NCBI RefSeq assembly: GCF_028769735.1
Contig: NC_088170.1
Span: 53,105,585-53,169,584 of the forward strand
Source: Zonotrichia leucophrys gambelii
Lineage: Eukaryota; Chordata; Aves; Passeriformes; Passerellidae
DNA: 64,000 nucleotides
Direction: 5' to 3'
Below, piece by piece: positions 13,001 through 24,400 of this stretch (positions are counted from its first letter, which is position 1; each line of letters opens with the position of its first letter). The notes under the pieces were generated by a model. It was not told where the DNA came from and ran no database searches. It was given only the letters and a program-made list of their open reading frames with translations. The position numbers were made by a program, and so were the translations under genes.

Positions 13001-15751
13001 TCCAGTCATACCCTCATGGAACCAAAAAATGCTGCAGTTCTTAGGTAAGCAGTCACAGCAAGATTCATTTTCAGCATGTGGGGGGAAAGTATGTCCTGTG
13101 GGACAATCATGGATTATCAGGGTGATGAATCCCATGGTTATAAACAATTCTAATGCTTGTAGAAATAGGGAAAGGTTTCCTGAAAATCTGAGAATAAAAA
13201 TGCTTGTAATCATGCTAGTTGTTAGCTGTGCTATAGCTATTGTTTCAACCAGTTTCATGTTTTAAGATGATTTTTACACTTTTTCTACACTTTGACTGTA
13301 CAAAGTCAATGTGGAAACTTCAAGGTCCTTGACGGATGGAGACTGCATTAGCTGGTTTCTCCAGGTCTTTCTTCTACTCTCCTAGGCATTAGACAGGACA
13401 ATTTCAGTGCTCCAAAGTGAGACATTGTGCAAACTTGTTTATTTGGGGCTTAAAACAGATGTAAGCAGATAGAGGTTAGTGTGCTTTGCCTGGGACATGA
13501 CATAGCCAATATGATTGTGTAATGCAGACCCTTTTTACAAGCAATAATATCACGGAAAATATGACACCATAAATTTTTAATTGAGCCCCATATCATTAAG
13601 CAGTAGAGTGAAAAAGTACATGCAGTATCCCTGCCCAGCTACTTGATGTTATCTGTCTGCCCTTTCACATGAGCCAGGAGGAGAACAAGAACATTAACAA
13701 ATAGCTTCTATTCTCACATCTCGAAGCAGGGGAAGAATAACAAGTTGCGCAAATGGAAGAAGAAATATTAGACTTGTTGTTACTCCTTTCCTTTTCCCTC
13801 TCTTCTGAAGTGTTATTAGTAACTGAGGTAAGTAAAAATGTTGTAAAGGTTTAGTGTCCTGTTACCACCTAATTCCTATATCTTCCTCAGTTCCTGAGAT
13901 TTTACAACCAGCTATAAGGAGATTACTTTAAATCCTTTTCTGTTGAGATGAAGAATATTCTTAAAGGGACTCTGATAGGAGTTGCAGGTTCATATTTTGA
14001 TTTGGAATTTTGTAATCTGGTAGAGAGTTGGAGTTTGTAGAGTCTTCTCAAAAATAATTATTCTTTTCAGGTATTGAAAATAAAACCGCAAACCCTGATG
14101 TTGTGTGTTGCTACTTTATGTTCCTTGCTCAGCAGAGAGAGGATTATTAAAATAGATGTCTTTCTATTTGTCCGTACCACACTAACTTTCTTTATGTTAA
14201 AGACTTGTGACCTAGGACTAAAAACCCCAAAATGCTGCAGTAAGACATTCAATGATTTCTCCAAAATAAGTAAGAATTGTCCTGCATTTACCAGCAGGAC
14301 TCATCCTGCATCCCACCAGCTCTAAGAGTGTCTTAGTCTCAAACAAGTAAGAAACTCCATCGTCTCAGAGACTCCTGCTCACCATCAAAACCTGATGGAA
14401 CCAGCTGAAGAATAGTGTTTTCAGATACTTTTTTAACAATTGGCTTCACATACTCATTATCATTCACTGTGATGACTACTATATGTACAAATGAACATAA
14501 ACACATAAATACATGCAAAAAATCATTTAACAGAGTTTTTAATAAAGAAATAAGCAATCATTATTGAGATGACCCTCCTGTTTCCTGTCAAATAGATGCA
14601 GTGGAACTGACTTGTGACCTCACAAGACATATTACACAGGTCCATGGCAACACATTGATCATTTCTTGTTTTATAAATCATTTATAAATGTCAACTAATA
14701 AACGTGTACTTTTACTTTTATGTCTGTAAGACAGAACTATTGTGTGTAAAGTCTGCTTTTACCAGCCCTTGCCTCTGGCCCAAAATTAAATGCAATATGG
14801 CTCCTGCTGAAATTTCAGGCATGTCCATCTTTTAATTGTTTTTAATGCCATATGGCCAGAAATACTGAAATATAATACATTGTCATTTACTGACTTTAGG
14901 GAGCTCTTTCTCAATTTAATTAAACAGGATAACTTGCTAATGCAAGTGCTGCTTATCACACATGAGGAGTCTAAAATGATAAATGAGTTACAAACGAAGC
15001 CCTTTGTGGAAGTTCAGACAAATTCTTTTGACGGAAGAGATGGGTTCTCATCTGCAAATATTTTGTGCTTCTACTTTTCTGACAGCCAGGGCTGAGCTTA
15101 TATAGATAAACACAACCTTTTAGCTGCAGAAAAACCTGCTGGTAGCTTGCATTGGATTAAGATGGATTAGTGTCTCTTTACTTAAATTCCTATTGTCATT
15201 TTTTTCAGTCGCGTACTTCACACTGGGAAAAAACGATACTCAGAGTTTGCATTTATTTGACTGAGGTTTTGTATTTTAAAAAATCCCAGTCCAGGATATT
15301 AGTGTCCTTGTCACAATTTTCTCTGACTGATTGAATGGGATTTTAGGTGAATTACTGCACATGGATGCAGGAACAGCATAGATTTAAGCTGGCATCTTTT
15401 CTTTTCTTGCCTTGATATCTTTATCATCTTTATCATATTTATCATCGTTATCTTTGTCTTTCTTTATCTTTTCTTGATCACTCTCCTTGAACCCTAAACT
15501 ATATAGTATCACAGGGCACATTAGAGTCCACCTGTCCAGTACCAGAAGAGAACTATGAACTAACGCTAAGGATCAAAAGGATCTAATTTAACAATTGGCA
15601 TTATAGTTCAAACTTGTTTTGCAAAATAATGTGAAGGACTTCATTTTCAGGCCAGTATCAGAATAAAATATCAGAAATCTAAACCTTAAAAAATGCAGTA
15701 AAATAAGATTCTTGTCCTCCAAACAGCTCTAGTTTGGGTACCTTACAAGTA
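10081..15751. other. Unique AT-rich DNA, no gene recognised
   Basis: No gene or clear repeat is visible. Overlapping open frames of 123 codons (minus) and 110 codons (plus) at 10520-10955 have no recognisable motif and exclude each other as genes. A degenerate TTTATC-rich run lies at 15417-15470. Everything else looks like neutral AT-rich sequence. Confidence 0.7.
15417..15470 (+). repeat. Degenerate TTTATC/TCATC pyrimidine-rich simple repeat
   Basis: A run of imperfect TTATCATC and TTTATC units, about 54 bp, reads as an old decayed simple repeat. It lies about 280 bp before the palindrome that starts at 15752. Confidence 0.6.
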
Positions 15752-15867
15752 TCTGAAATCCTGAATACAAATCCCTGGAATGTCCCCAAAGTGTTCTGTG
15801 AATATGTAATTACAGAATCACAGACTACTTTGGGGATATTCCAGGGGTTTTTATTTAGCATTTCAGA
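15752..15867 (+). repeat. 116-bp near-perfect palindrome; hairpin RNA or palindromic MITE candidate
   Basis: The two 58-nt arms (15752-15809 and 15810-15867) are reverse complements with essentially no loop; the centre is GTAATTAC. By hand alignment 49 of 58 positions are Watson-Crick pairs, 4 are G.U wobbles if the plus strand is transcribed, and 5 are mismatches. The inner block CCCTGGAAT...TCCCCAAAGT pairs with ACTTTGGGGA...ATTCCAGGGG. The length and symmetry suit a palindromic non-autonomous DNA transposon (MITE) or a microRNA-like precursor. I do not recognise either a known microRNA seed or a known MITE family. A weak point for the microRNA reading is the absence of a terminal loop. Confidence 0.85.
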
Positions 15868-16199
15868 GAGATACAAGCTTTCTTAATTTACCAGAAACAA
15901 TGCCAATGGAACTGGAATGTCAGGAAGAAGTAACAAGGCATGTGAACTTTGCAACCTGGTGCTGCCAAATGTGTCTGAGTGGTTTGTGGCTTCATATTTT
16001 CTAACATTAAGTTGCTTTATTGTCCAGTTTATGTATGAAAGAAACTGCTAATATTTTAGCTATGTTCGTCATGAAATTTGTCATTAAAATGTGTGCCTCT
16101 TCAATGAAATTGCACTTCACACTTATTTCTGGGGGGTCTGCATCAGAAATTGTCAGCGTGGCCCTTGCAATGCTCTTCTGATAGGCCACAGTCTGTGCC

Positions 16200-16217
16200 A
16201 AAAAAAAAAAAAAAAAA
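16200..16217 (+). repeat. Poly(A) run, 18 nt
   Basis: Eighteen consecutive A residues. No retroposed cDNA, L1-like 3' end or target duplication is recognisable upstream, so it is probably a simple mononucleotide run and not the tail of a retrocopy. Confidence 0.8.
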
Positions 16218-16775
16218 TACCCTCAGAGAAATGGCAGCCAGATTTCCAGCGCTGGGGCCCCATAAACTAGGATTACTCATTTAGGGGCTTAAACAGGAGC
16301 AATGGTTGCTACATCTGTCTTAGAATGAGGGCTGCCCCTGCTCGCCTCACAGCGTCTCTGACAGCATGAGAGCATTATTTCCCTGTGCCACCTTCCAGCA
16401 TTGCCTTATGAAGAATTTATATGTTTTGAGTTTTCCTTCATGGCAGGCGTCCAGCAGTGCTGTACTATAAACCTGCCACAAAGAGTGAAAAAAACGCAGT
16501 TTTCAGTTCAACTGGGGCCCCAGACTGATTAGCTCAGACAGGCCCAACTTCTAAAGGTTAGTGAGTCTGAACCTCAGCTGATTCACTGAGCACCATCAAA
16601 TTATGTACAACTAAGGAGGTAGCAAACATTTTAAAAGACTAATTGCTTGAGAAGGTTGTGGAGAGTGATTAATACACTCAAATCCTTTATTAGAGTTCTC
16701 TTGAGGAACCCTAATGAAATAACAAATTCAGAGAGAGGACAAATTATTTTCCTTTTTTGGCAAGTAGTTATTTGA

Positions 16776-17132
16776 GCAGAACAATGCTGCCAGCTGAAGG
16801 CATCATTAAAGGCATGGCTTACTGTTGCACACCAAAACCCCTACTGTGATAAATGGCAAATAAAACATGTCTTTCATCCTCACATCAAGGCTGCTGAGGA
16901 CGAGCAGAGCAGGGCTACCAGGATCAGGCTCTCGGCGTTCCCCGGCACGAATGGCCTGCAGAGGGCTCTCCAGGCCCTTGCTGAGCCTCCTAACCCAGTT
17001 TCACGGGCTGCAGCTGGAGGTTTTCTAAGGTCACCGAGGTCCGTCTCAAAAGAGCTAAACAAAAGGATCCTTCAGCATAAGCACGCATTTTTTTCCCTTT
17101 TCTATGGCCTTGCTGTTTCTATGTACTATCTC
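16776..17132 (+). other. GC/CpG-rich patch with a long stop-free frame
   Basis: One plus-strand frame is open for 119 codons between stops at 16773 and 17133, but it has no usable early ATG. Its centre, about 16890-17045, is much richer in GC and CpG than its surroundings, including clusters such as CTCGGCGTTCCCCGGCACG. A short piece of the frame (E-D-E-Q-S-R-A-T-R-I) resembles the Q-R-R-A-T-R-M-I segment of CR1 ORF2, but the similarity stops there. It could be a CR1 scrap, a conserved regulatory element or a retrocopy fragment; the sequence alone does not decide. Confidence 0.4.
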
Positions 17133-17135
17133 TAG

Positions 17136-19476
17136 CCACAACTTTGCCTGCATTATTTGCTTTAGCAAACAGATGTAGAAAGTCACTGCTAAATATAAGT
17201 CTCCTCTGTAACAGTCACTGTGGAAAAAAAAAAAAGGAAAAAATGCAGCAAGCTTGGAATGGGAATGAACTCTTTCAGTATTTTTTGCTTACTGTCATCT
17301 TTGAGGCAACGGTACTATAGACACACAGAACACAGATTACTTGTTTATATTTAGTTAGCTCATTCTGTTCAGTTCCTAGAATGATCTGGGATGTGCAGGA
17401 GCACAAATATTGCATTGAATATCATTCTTTAAAGCTGACTTTACTGCAGGATACACGTAATTCTTGACACATAAAGTGAATAGCAGAACCAGCCACACAT
17501 ATTTCTTATTAGCATGCTTGTATTAAAACCCAAAACCAACCTACGAGCAAATGCTTTACATGTACATGAACATGAAGCCTGCAGCAAATTAAATTTACAT
17601 ATATATTTCATGGCAATGAAACCCTTGTCTTGTGAGTTAATAACATGTTTTAATTGCTTGCAGCCATGGTTTTTCTTTGTAAGAATATGGCCTGTACTGG
17701 AGGAAGAAAAATGCTCTTTCCCCTTTGAAAATAGCTGTGTTTTAAATCCAAAATTCTTGCTGTGATTATCTCTTCATGTAGATCTGGAAAATTCAGAAGG
17801 AACAGACTATTACAGCAACCTTAGTTCCTGTCTTTCCTTGTCTGGTTATACTGAAAGGAAGAACCCTCTAAAATTAGGATAATTGAGCTGTTTTTTGTTT
17901 CTAGTAGATTTCCTTTATGGAAGGGGACATCCTGTCGCAGTCCTTGATGGCACCTTCTGGCATTACTTATTTGTTTGCCTTTTCAGGAAAAAAAGAGGTT
18001 TTTTTCTATTTTATTACCTTTACTTCATGTTCCTATTTCCTTTCCTTGTAATACCAGGGTGGCTTTAGCTAGGACAAAAGTTATATATGAAAAACTTACA
18101 TCCTGTTTTTGTTCCAGTATGCAGAAACACAGCTGTAGAAATAGTCGTGTAGTTTTTCTTTCTTACAGGATCTCTGAATAAGCCATTCAACATACTAGTT
18201 CTATTCTCCTTAATTGTAGTGGCAGCTGCCACTGAATTTCTGAAGCTGAATTTGCTGGGACTGTGCAGTAACCACTGGAAAGAAAATACACAATATTAAG
18301 AGATAGAATTGTAGGTAACAACAGGAAGCTTTGACCATGTCACCAGGTGTTAGAGACTCACAAGGCACATCTCAAGGCATTGAATGACATGTACAAAAAA
18401 CCCCACAACTCTTCAGGTGTTCCCAGCTTTATTAAGTTTTACTACATTTTCTTGTCTTTAGATCAGCTAAGGGTAGAGAACCATTGCTCTCCATGGTAAA
18501 TGGCTGTGGGCAGTGAGATCTGTATGTGATAAGACTGTCAGGCTCATGTGCAAACTGTTTTTTGGACTGCTATATAAGCATCTGTAAGTACCTACTGACT
18601 GGTACTGTTAAAAAGCTTTTCAGCCCTAAATCTGCAATATTGTCAAATTTTATGCAAAATCTCTAATCTTCTGAAGTGTGGAAAACTAAATTCCTTTAAG
18701 CAGTCAGGTACTGTACATATTGAGGGGGAATAGTAGACCTTTCTAATCTGTCATTGCTCCATTGCACATGCCACTGCTGGAGGCTGGGAGACTGAGTAAG
18801 GCAGTGGCTAAAGTTTTCTGAAAGTGTTACATATATTTAAGTTTTCCTGGACATGTTCTCGTTATTTTGGGCAGAGATTTTCTACACAAGGATTTTGAAG
18901 ACTTAATGTGTTTTTCCAGGCCCTAGTAGGTCATAATCTGCCAACCAAGAACCACACATCTGGAATTCTTCAATATACTGCAAACCAGCTTCATATGCAT
19001 CAAACCATCTGCAGATGTGCAATGTGGTTTGTTCTGTGCATGTCCAGGAGGTTCAACATGTCCTAAAAATTCTGGATTTACCGTGTACGTGTAGAAGATA
19101 TATATATGCTGATAGATTTCCAGACCAGATGTACTGAGATGCTGTGCACTGACAGTGACAAAGGTTATACTGGAAATTTTGACTCTGCAGTACTTTGATC
19201 TGAAGGATGTTCTAGCCTTCTGTGTTTCAGGCACTAGTCCTCCATGTCATTTTCTCCAGGCATTCCATGTAATGTCAGTAGTCTCCAGGGATACCCTAGG
19301 ACCAGTGGAGCTGACTAACATCCATAGTGTCAGTTGGGTAGTGTCAAAGGCACAAAACTTCAGATTCATGGTGTTTCTTCCATTTAATGCCCATTACCAA
19401 ATACCTTCCTGAGCATTATGCCCGACTCTCCTTGCTACATCACAGAGAAAGGAGCATTGCTCCCTGGAGGTATGTT
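17136..19476. other. Unique DNA, no gene recognised
   Basis: No coding or RNA gene is supported. The stretch 18920-19476, just left of the LTR, is slightly less AT-rich and may hold an old unrecognised repeat. I could not align it to anything I know. Confidence 0.6.
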
Positions 19477-19482
19477 CTTTTG
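19477..19482. repeat. Left target-site duplication of the ERVK-like LTR
   Basis: CTTTTG here is repeated exactly at 19901-19906, flush with the LTR termini. A 6-bp duplication is the hallmark of class II (ERVK, alpha/betaretrovirus-like) integration. Confidence 0.85.
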
Positions 19483-19900
19483 TGAGGAAGCGAAGGGAGT
19501 CGACCACATCCTAATTGATCAGCATCGAACTCCGATTTATTGATCCCACTTACACACTTTTATAGTCGTGTTAATCAAGCTCATACATACTACAAAACCC
19601 GAGCTCATCATTGGCCACAGATTACACACCAACCCCTCCTTTGTTGCCGAAACCTGTGGTTTTCTTGCTGAGACTAATACTTGTTTTTCTCATCCTGTTA
19701 TTGACTTGTTATTTATCATTCAAGGCCTCCATGTTTTCCACCATGCCTTTCTCACCACTTCCTCAAGGACGTGGTGTTTACTGTTGTTAAGGGAAAAGTC
19801 TGAGAACTTGCTGCTTACAGCTGCCTTTTACTTTTTAACCAGCTGTACATGTTCATGGCCTCCCTTCCTTCAAGCCATGTCTGAGCAAAATTCTCCAACA
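19483..19900 (-). mobile_element. ERVK-like solo LTR, 418 bp, minus orientation
   Basis: On the plus strand the element begins TGAGGAAG and ends CCAACA, so it has the TG...CA ends of a retroviral LTR, and it is bracketed by CTTTTG duplicated on both sides. Read on the minus strand it has a TATA box (TATAAAAG, complement of 19557-19564) followed about 20 bp later by a polyadenylation signal (AATAAA, complement of 19536-19541), which gives a U3-R-U5 order and fixes the orientation. No gag, pol or env lies beside it and the target duplication is intact, so it is a solo LTR left by recombination between two LTRs. CpGs such as GGAGTCGACC are still present, which suggests moderate age. Confidence 0.88.
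19536..19564 (-). promoter_or_regulatory. LTR TATA box and polyadenylation signal
   Basis: The complement of 19557-19564 is TATAAAAG and the complement of 19536-19541 is AATAAA, both in the expected order for a minus-strand LTR. Any transcription driven from here would run leftward into 19476 and lower coordinates. Confidence 0.7.
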
Positions 19901-19906
19901 CTTTTG
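19901..19906. repeat. Right target-site duplication of the ERVK-like LTR
   Basis: CTTTTG, identical to 19477-19482 and immediately after the terminal CA of the LTR. Confidence 0.85.
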
Positions 19907-20321
19907 GGACAACAAGACCAGGCACAGTAGAAGAGGCTTTAGAAGGTGTCAGTCCAACCTGCTGCTCAAAGCATGGTCATCCTGGCCAAACGACTCAGTT
20001 TCATCTTGAAAATGTCTGGAGAATGAAAAATTTCTGAAACCATTGCTGTTCCAGGCTGTAAATCCCATCTCTTGGCCTCTCCTCATGGGGCATCAAGTGC
20101 TCTATCTCAATGCCATCCTGGTCTCCCACCACTAAATCCACTCCAGTTCACTCATCAAGTTGTGTACTCTGGGGTTTCAGACTGTACGCAGACTTTCAGA
20201 GCTGTTAAAGGTCACGGAGTAAGAGGTGCAATCCCTTCCCTGATGGATGTGCTGCTTGCCGATACAGTCCAGGAGGTTGCTGTTTTTCCTTGCTGCCAGG
20301 ACACACCCAGTGGTTCATGCT

Positions 20322-20333
20322 CAGCTGTCTGTG
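20322..20333. repeat. Left copy of a 12-bp direct repeat flanking the insert in CR1
   Basis: CAGCTGTCTGTG occurs here and again at 20829-20840. CR1 sequence reads continuously across the site if one copy and the DNA between are removed, as expected for a target-site duplication. Confidence 0.7.
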
Positions 20334-20828
20334 TCAGGGCACAATGAGGGTTCCCTGAGCAATAGGAGCTGGAATTTAAGCTCAGTGCCCGGGCCTGCAG
20401 GGCCAGGCCTCTTCAGCCGGTGTCCATCCCACACCACAGGAGTGGCGTGAGTGGGGCAGGCCTGGAGATGGTGCCCAGCCTCAAGCACAGCCTGGTGGTG
20501 GCCAGGCAGGTCCGTGGTGGCAAGGCAGGTCCTAGGTCAAGCTGGGAAACCAGGGAAACCAGTCAGGCTTAGCTGGTTTGTCCATCAGGTGAGGTTCAGA
20601 GGGCCATGGACAGGTACAGGCACAGGCACAGGCCTGGATAGGTCAGTCTGTGACTGAGAGAGAAAGCCTTGACTGAGAGTGGCTCCCAAAAGTCAGAGGA
20701 TGGGAAGTCCTGCTGTGTCTTCCTACAGTTCCTTTTCCACCAAAGCTCTGTTCAGCCATCTGGTCCTAAACGCAGCCCCTCTGGCACTCAAACCCTGGGA
20801 GGGCTGGGGAGTGCATCCAGGATACTGA
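20334..20828. mobile_element. 495-bp GC-rich insert of unknown type inside the CR1
   Basis: The insert is much more GC-rich than its host and flanked by a 12-bp direct repeat, so it looks like a discrete insertion. It begins TCAGGGCAC and ends GATACTGA, so the outer four bases TCAG/CTGA are inverted, which may be chance. Inside are short internal duplications (GGCAGGTCC twice near 20505-20532) and an ACAGGC run near 20613-20635. It has no poly(A) or microsatellite tail and no long convincing reading frame. A 12-bp duplication is too long for an LTR and not typical of CR1, and I do not recognise the family. A locally duplicated or filler sequence is an alternative. Confidence 0.55.
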
Positions 20829-20840
20829 CAGCTGTCTGTG
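20829..20840. repeat. Right copy of the 12-bp direct repeat
   Basis: CAGCTGTCTGTG, identical to 20322-20333. CR1-like sequence resumes immediately after it (GGAGCCCCCAAATCC, matching the region that encodes D-L-G-V-L-V-D on the other strand). Confidence 0.7.
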
Positions 20841-21440
20841 GAGCCCCCAAATCCTTTGCAGAAGAGGTGCTCCCCAGTCAGTCTCAGCAGGTACAGCTGA
20901 GTACATATTCCTTTCCCATGTACAGGACTGTGGATTTGTTCCTGTTGAATGTCATAGATTTCCTGCTGTTGCATTACTCCAGTTTGGATGGGTGCTTCTG
21001 CCCCTAGATGGTGACCCAGTGATCCATGCAGCACTTTGCTGTCATCAACGGACTGCATGAGTGTGAATTCCATCTCTTCCAGACCAATGATGAAGATATT
21101 ACAGTCAAGCAATAGTAGCATAAACACTTAAAGAACATAATTTGTAACCAGTCTTTATGTGAACCATCATCTCCATAATCTCCAAAGACCAGAGCACTGA
21201 TTGTCCATCCAGACCGTAGCATAACAACCTGGATAAAACAGCATTGTTGGGGAGCATATCTAGAGTCTTTTTGAAGTTGAGTGAGAGACATCTACCAGTT
21301 TCTCATCAGCTGCAGAGTTATTTATCACAGCAGACAATCTATGAAGTCTCTCATGACCACACAACTCTGCTTCATTCCTTACTCGCTGTCTTTTTGACAC
21401 TTGATAAAAGATTAACTAATGACTCTAGCCATTGTTAGCT

Positions 21441-24400
21441 ATGTTACGTGTATTTTATTCCTCTAATATTATCTTCATAAAAAGACACGAGGGAAAAAGG
21501 AAAGGAACAGATAACAAGGGAACATCTTGTGATAAGCTTGTTAAACTTCTAGATTTAATAAAGAATACAACAACATGGCTTTATGGATCAGATGTTCTTG
21601 CATTCATAATTCAGGGATTAAATGGGAACATTATTCTTATTTCAAAAGGATAGGATAATCACTTGCTATTTTATATGCTCAAGTTTTGAATTTCATTTTA
21701 GAGACTTTGAAGAATATTCCTCCTTCAGCCTGACTGGCTTTTAACTTCCCTTTTCAAACTTTGAATTCTAAAAAATGCATAACAACATCTCCATTTCTTG
21801 TAGATCTTCTGTACTAACTTCACTATAATAGCAGTGATCCAAAGTCCATTGAAGTGAGCACAACTCTTTCTTTAACATAAGTCATTTCCGGATCAAGCAG
21901 TAACTGACAAAGCATGATAAGTTCATTTTTAACTTTTTTACCTGAGGCTTTCTGCTGAGGATATAAAAGAAAAATCTGTGGTGAATAGCAGCTTCCTTTC
22001 ATGTCCCAGATGCCTGAGCATAGACTATTGTTCTTGAATTATTTGTTATAGAAATTTAATTTTAATGTTTGTATATTAAGCTTATTGTCTAAAAGTTCTT
22101 TTGATTGTTTGATACCTGATTTCAGACAGAAGTCTGCTGTCTAGGTGTGAGCTACCATGTTTGCCATATTTTGATTCTTTGGTTAAAGTTCAGACTACTA
22201 ACGTCATGAGTGAGTCTGGAATATAATCAAGGAGACTATAGATATCTTACAAGCAGCAGACAGAGAAACAGGACAAGGCATTTTGAAAAGTGTTAAGCTG
22301 CTCAGGGTAATCAGATGCAGTTAGCTCTATAATGCTGTGCCTGAGCTAACAAGCCCTGTGTAGAAGAGGGACTTAATTGTTTAAACACTAATGCCACTAA
22401 TTGCACTAATAGCAGGTGATTCTTGCCTGGTGACACAGCAATAAGTGAATAGTATCTGCACATGGCCAAGAGGATGGCTGCTGTGTATTGACTATATAAA
22501 CGAACCATAAATTCCCAAAGTACTGTCCTGAGGAATATTATGTTACTTCTACCTTCAGTGGTTTGGGAGGTACTGCAGAGAAACATACACCTATATGGCA
22601 AAAAGGTTGGATTTCTGCCTTGATAGGTTATCTTCAGAATTTGAAACACTATCAGCACTGGGTCCCCATTCCCTAGGCTGGTATCCTTCTACAAATTCAG
22701 CCAGGAATTCAGTGAGATCTTGTCAACAGCAGATGTATTGGGTAAAGTGTTTGGGTTCAACAAATCATCACATACCAATGAGATTTTTTTAATTGAAAAT
22801 TCTCATCAGCACAACTGGTGAGGTCTTCCAGCTCACAAAGGGTAATTCCAACACACAGTCAATATTGCTAACATGTTCTTCATAAGGAATTTCAGAAAAC
22901 TGCCAGTTTTTGTGGGTTTTTTTTTTTGGTTTGTTTGTTTTTCTTTCCTAAAGTCATATCCAATAATACTTTTGATACAAATATATGGAAGTGCAAATTT
23001 ATATTTACCTTTATTAATTATTTCTACAGACAAAAATCAAAGCATGTCTGAAACTAAGTTATTTTGATTAGAGTGCAGAACATATGTTTTTTGATGCTAA
23101 CACAACTATAGCACAAAACCACTGGGTTATTTTACTATAGGACAAGTCACTTGAAAACAAAACCAAAAAAACCCACCAGGCATTCCTATCTGGGTTTAGA
23201 TTAATGTTTCAAGTGTATACCAAGGGATTATGATTTCTGGAATTTCTTATGCATAGTTGCTACCAAAATGTAGTGACTGCCTGAACCCCAAAGCTCTGAG
23301 CCATTTCTAAATTTTGTCTGAGCTGAGTTCACCACAATTTCCTAATGATGTTATAGTTTGGCAGTGGCCTTGAATAGTTTCTTTACTTTTCTTTTGTCTT
23401 ATAGAGGCAACTGTGTAGCAGTCTTTTGATGTAAATTCAAGTAGCAGGCTTTCTGTGACAGCTGCGTGTACATGTGAATGCTGTTAATGCTGTCAATCTC
23501 AGTGGCACAGTTTTCTTCTTCTAGTAAAGCACTGGATAAAAATTTCCTGATGGAGCCACTCCAAGTTGCTGTGTATGCATCAGACCATATTAGGAGCCTT
23601 GGGAAATTCTTAAATTTCCCTTAAGCTCAACAAATTGCTGTATCATCTCTCCTTTAGGACTTGATAGAATATTACAGAATTGTAGAATGGTTTGTTCAGT
23701 GGAGGTTACTTGTTAATCTTGCATTGAAGTCGAGGAAAACAAAAACAGGGGTAGGACACAACAGCAGTGGATTTTACAATGGCTAACCAAAGCATGTTTT
23801 TACCTTGTAGTGAAGTGTGGAGTTGAGTCTCAGGCTAACCATTATATAAACCAGTGTTTCCACACCTAGTGACATGTTGGCTCCAGTCTTGAAAACTATA
23901 GTTGACTCCTGGGGCTATTTGGCTGTTTTGGGGTTGGGCTGCTACAATTCCTGATTTCTGGCTCAGGCCAGTGCTACTTTAAATACTACAACCCATATGA
24001 ATAAGTTCCTAGAAAAGTATTTTTTGTATTATTAGTACAAGGGACAAAAAATTAGGAGATAGATTACTTTCCTTATTTTTCTGACACACTATGATATTTT
24101 GACATACCTTGCAAGTGAATATCTTAGTTTTATTTTTTTAGTTTCTGCTGGAAATATTTAAGGGTGCCTGTGAAATGAAAAATGGAGAATTTAGATTACC
24201 TGTGTTACATTTCGGAAAAGCCCTAGAAATTCTCTCAGAGGTTCCTGGCTATAGGGTGTACTGAAAATTTCCCCTTTGCCGTATTTTTTGCCTCCAAATC
24301 ACACTGCTTAAGGTTCCCTTTAATCTTGCTCCATGTGAACTTAAAATGCAAAATAATCTTTTTGAAAACAAGCCTTTAATGACTCCTCTCTAAGCTTCAG

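Larger units (their letters stand above)
19920..21440 (-). pseudogene. Decayed CR1 LINE (ORF2 3' part), minus orientation
   Basis: This is the 3' portion of a chicken-repeat-1 retrotransposon, inactive. The clearest coding remnant lies on the minus strand near 21030-21105, where the translation reads N-I-F-I-x-G-L-E-E-M-E-F-T-L-M-Q-S-V-D-D-S-K. It lines up with the CR1 reverse-transcriptase segment around the F-A-D-D-T-K box; here F-A-D-D is eroded to S-V-D-D. Further on, near 20850, the frame has E-H-L-F-C-K-G-F-G-G-S, matching the later S-S-A-E-K-D-L-G-V-L segment. At the low-coordinate end, 'cagtccaacctgctgctcaaagcatggtca' type sequence near 19950 matches the CR1 3' region in reverse. Frameshifts and stops are frequent. 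The copy is interrupted by an insert at 20334-20828 and abuts the ERVK-like LTR. Confidence 0.85.

Noticed and set aside
16200..16217. Poly(A) run as the tail of a processed pseudogene
   Set aside because: No coding sequence or target duplication was found upstream.
23673..23720. Possible CR1 3'-end fragment
   Set aside because: Only about 20 bp resemble the CR1 terminus and nothing beyond it matches.
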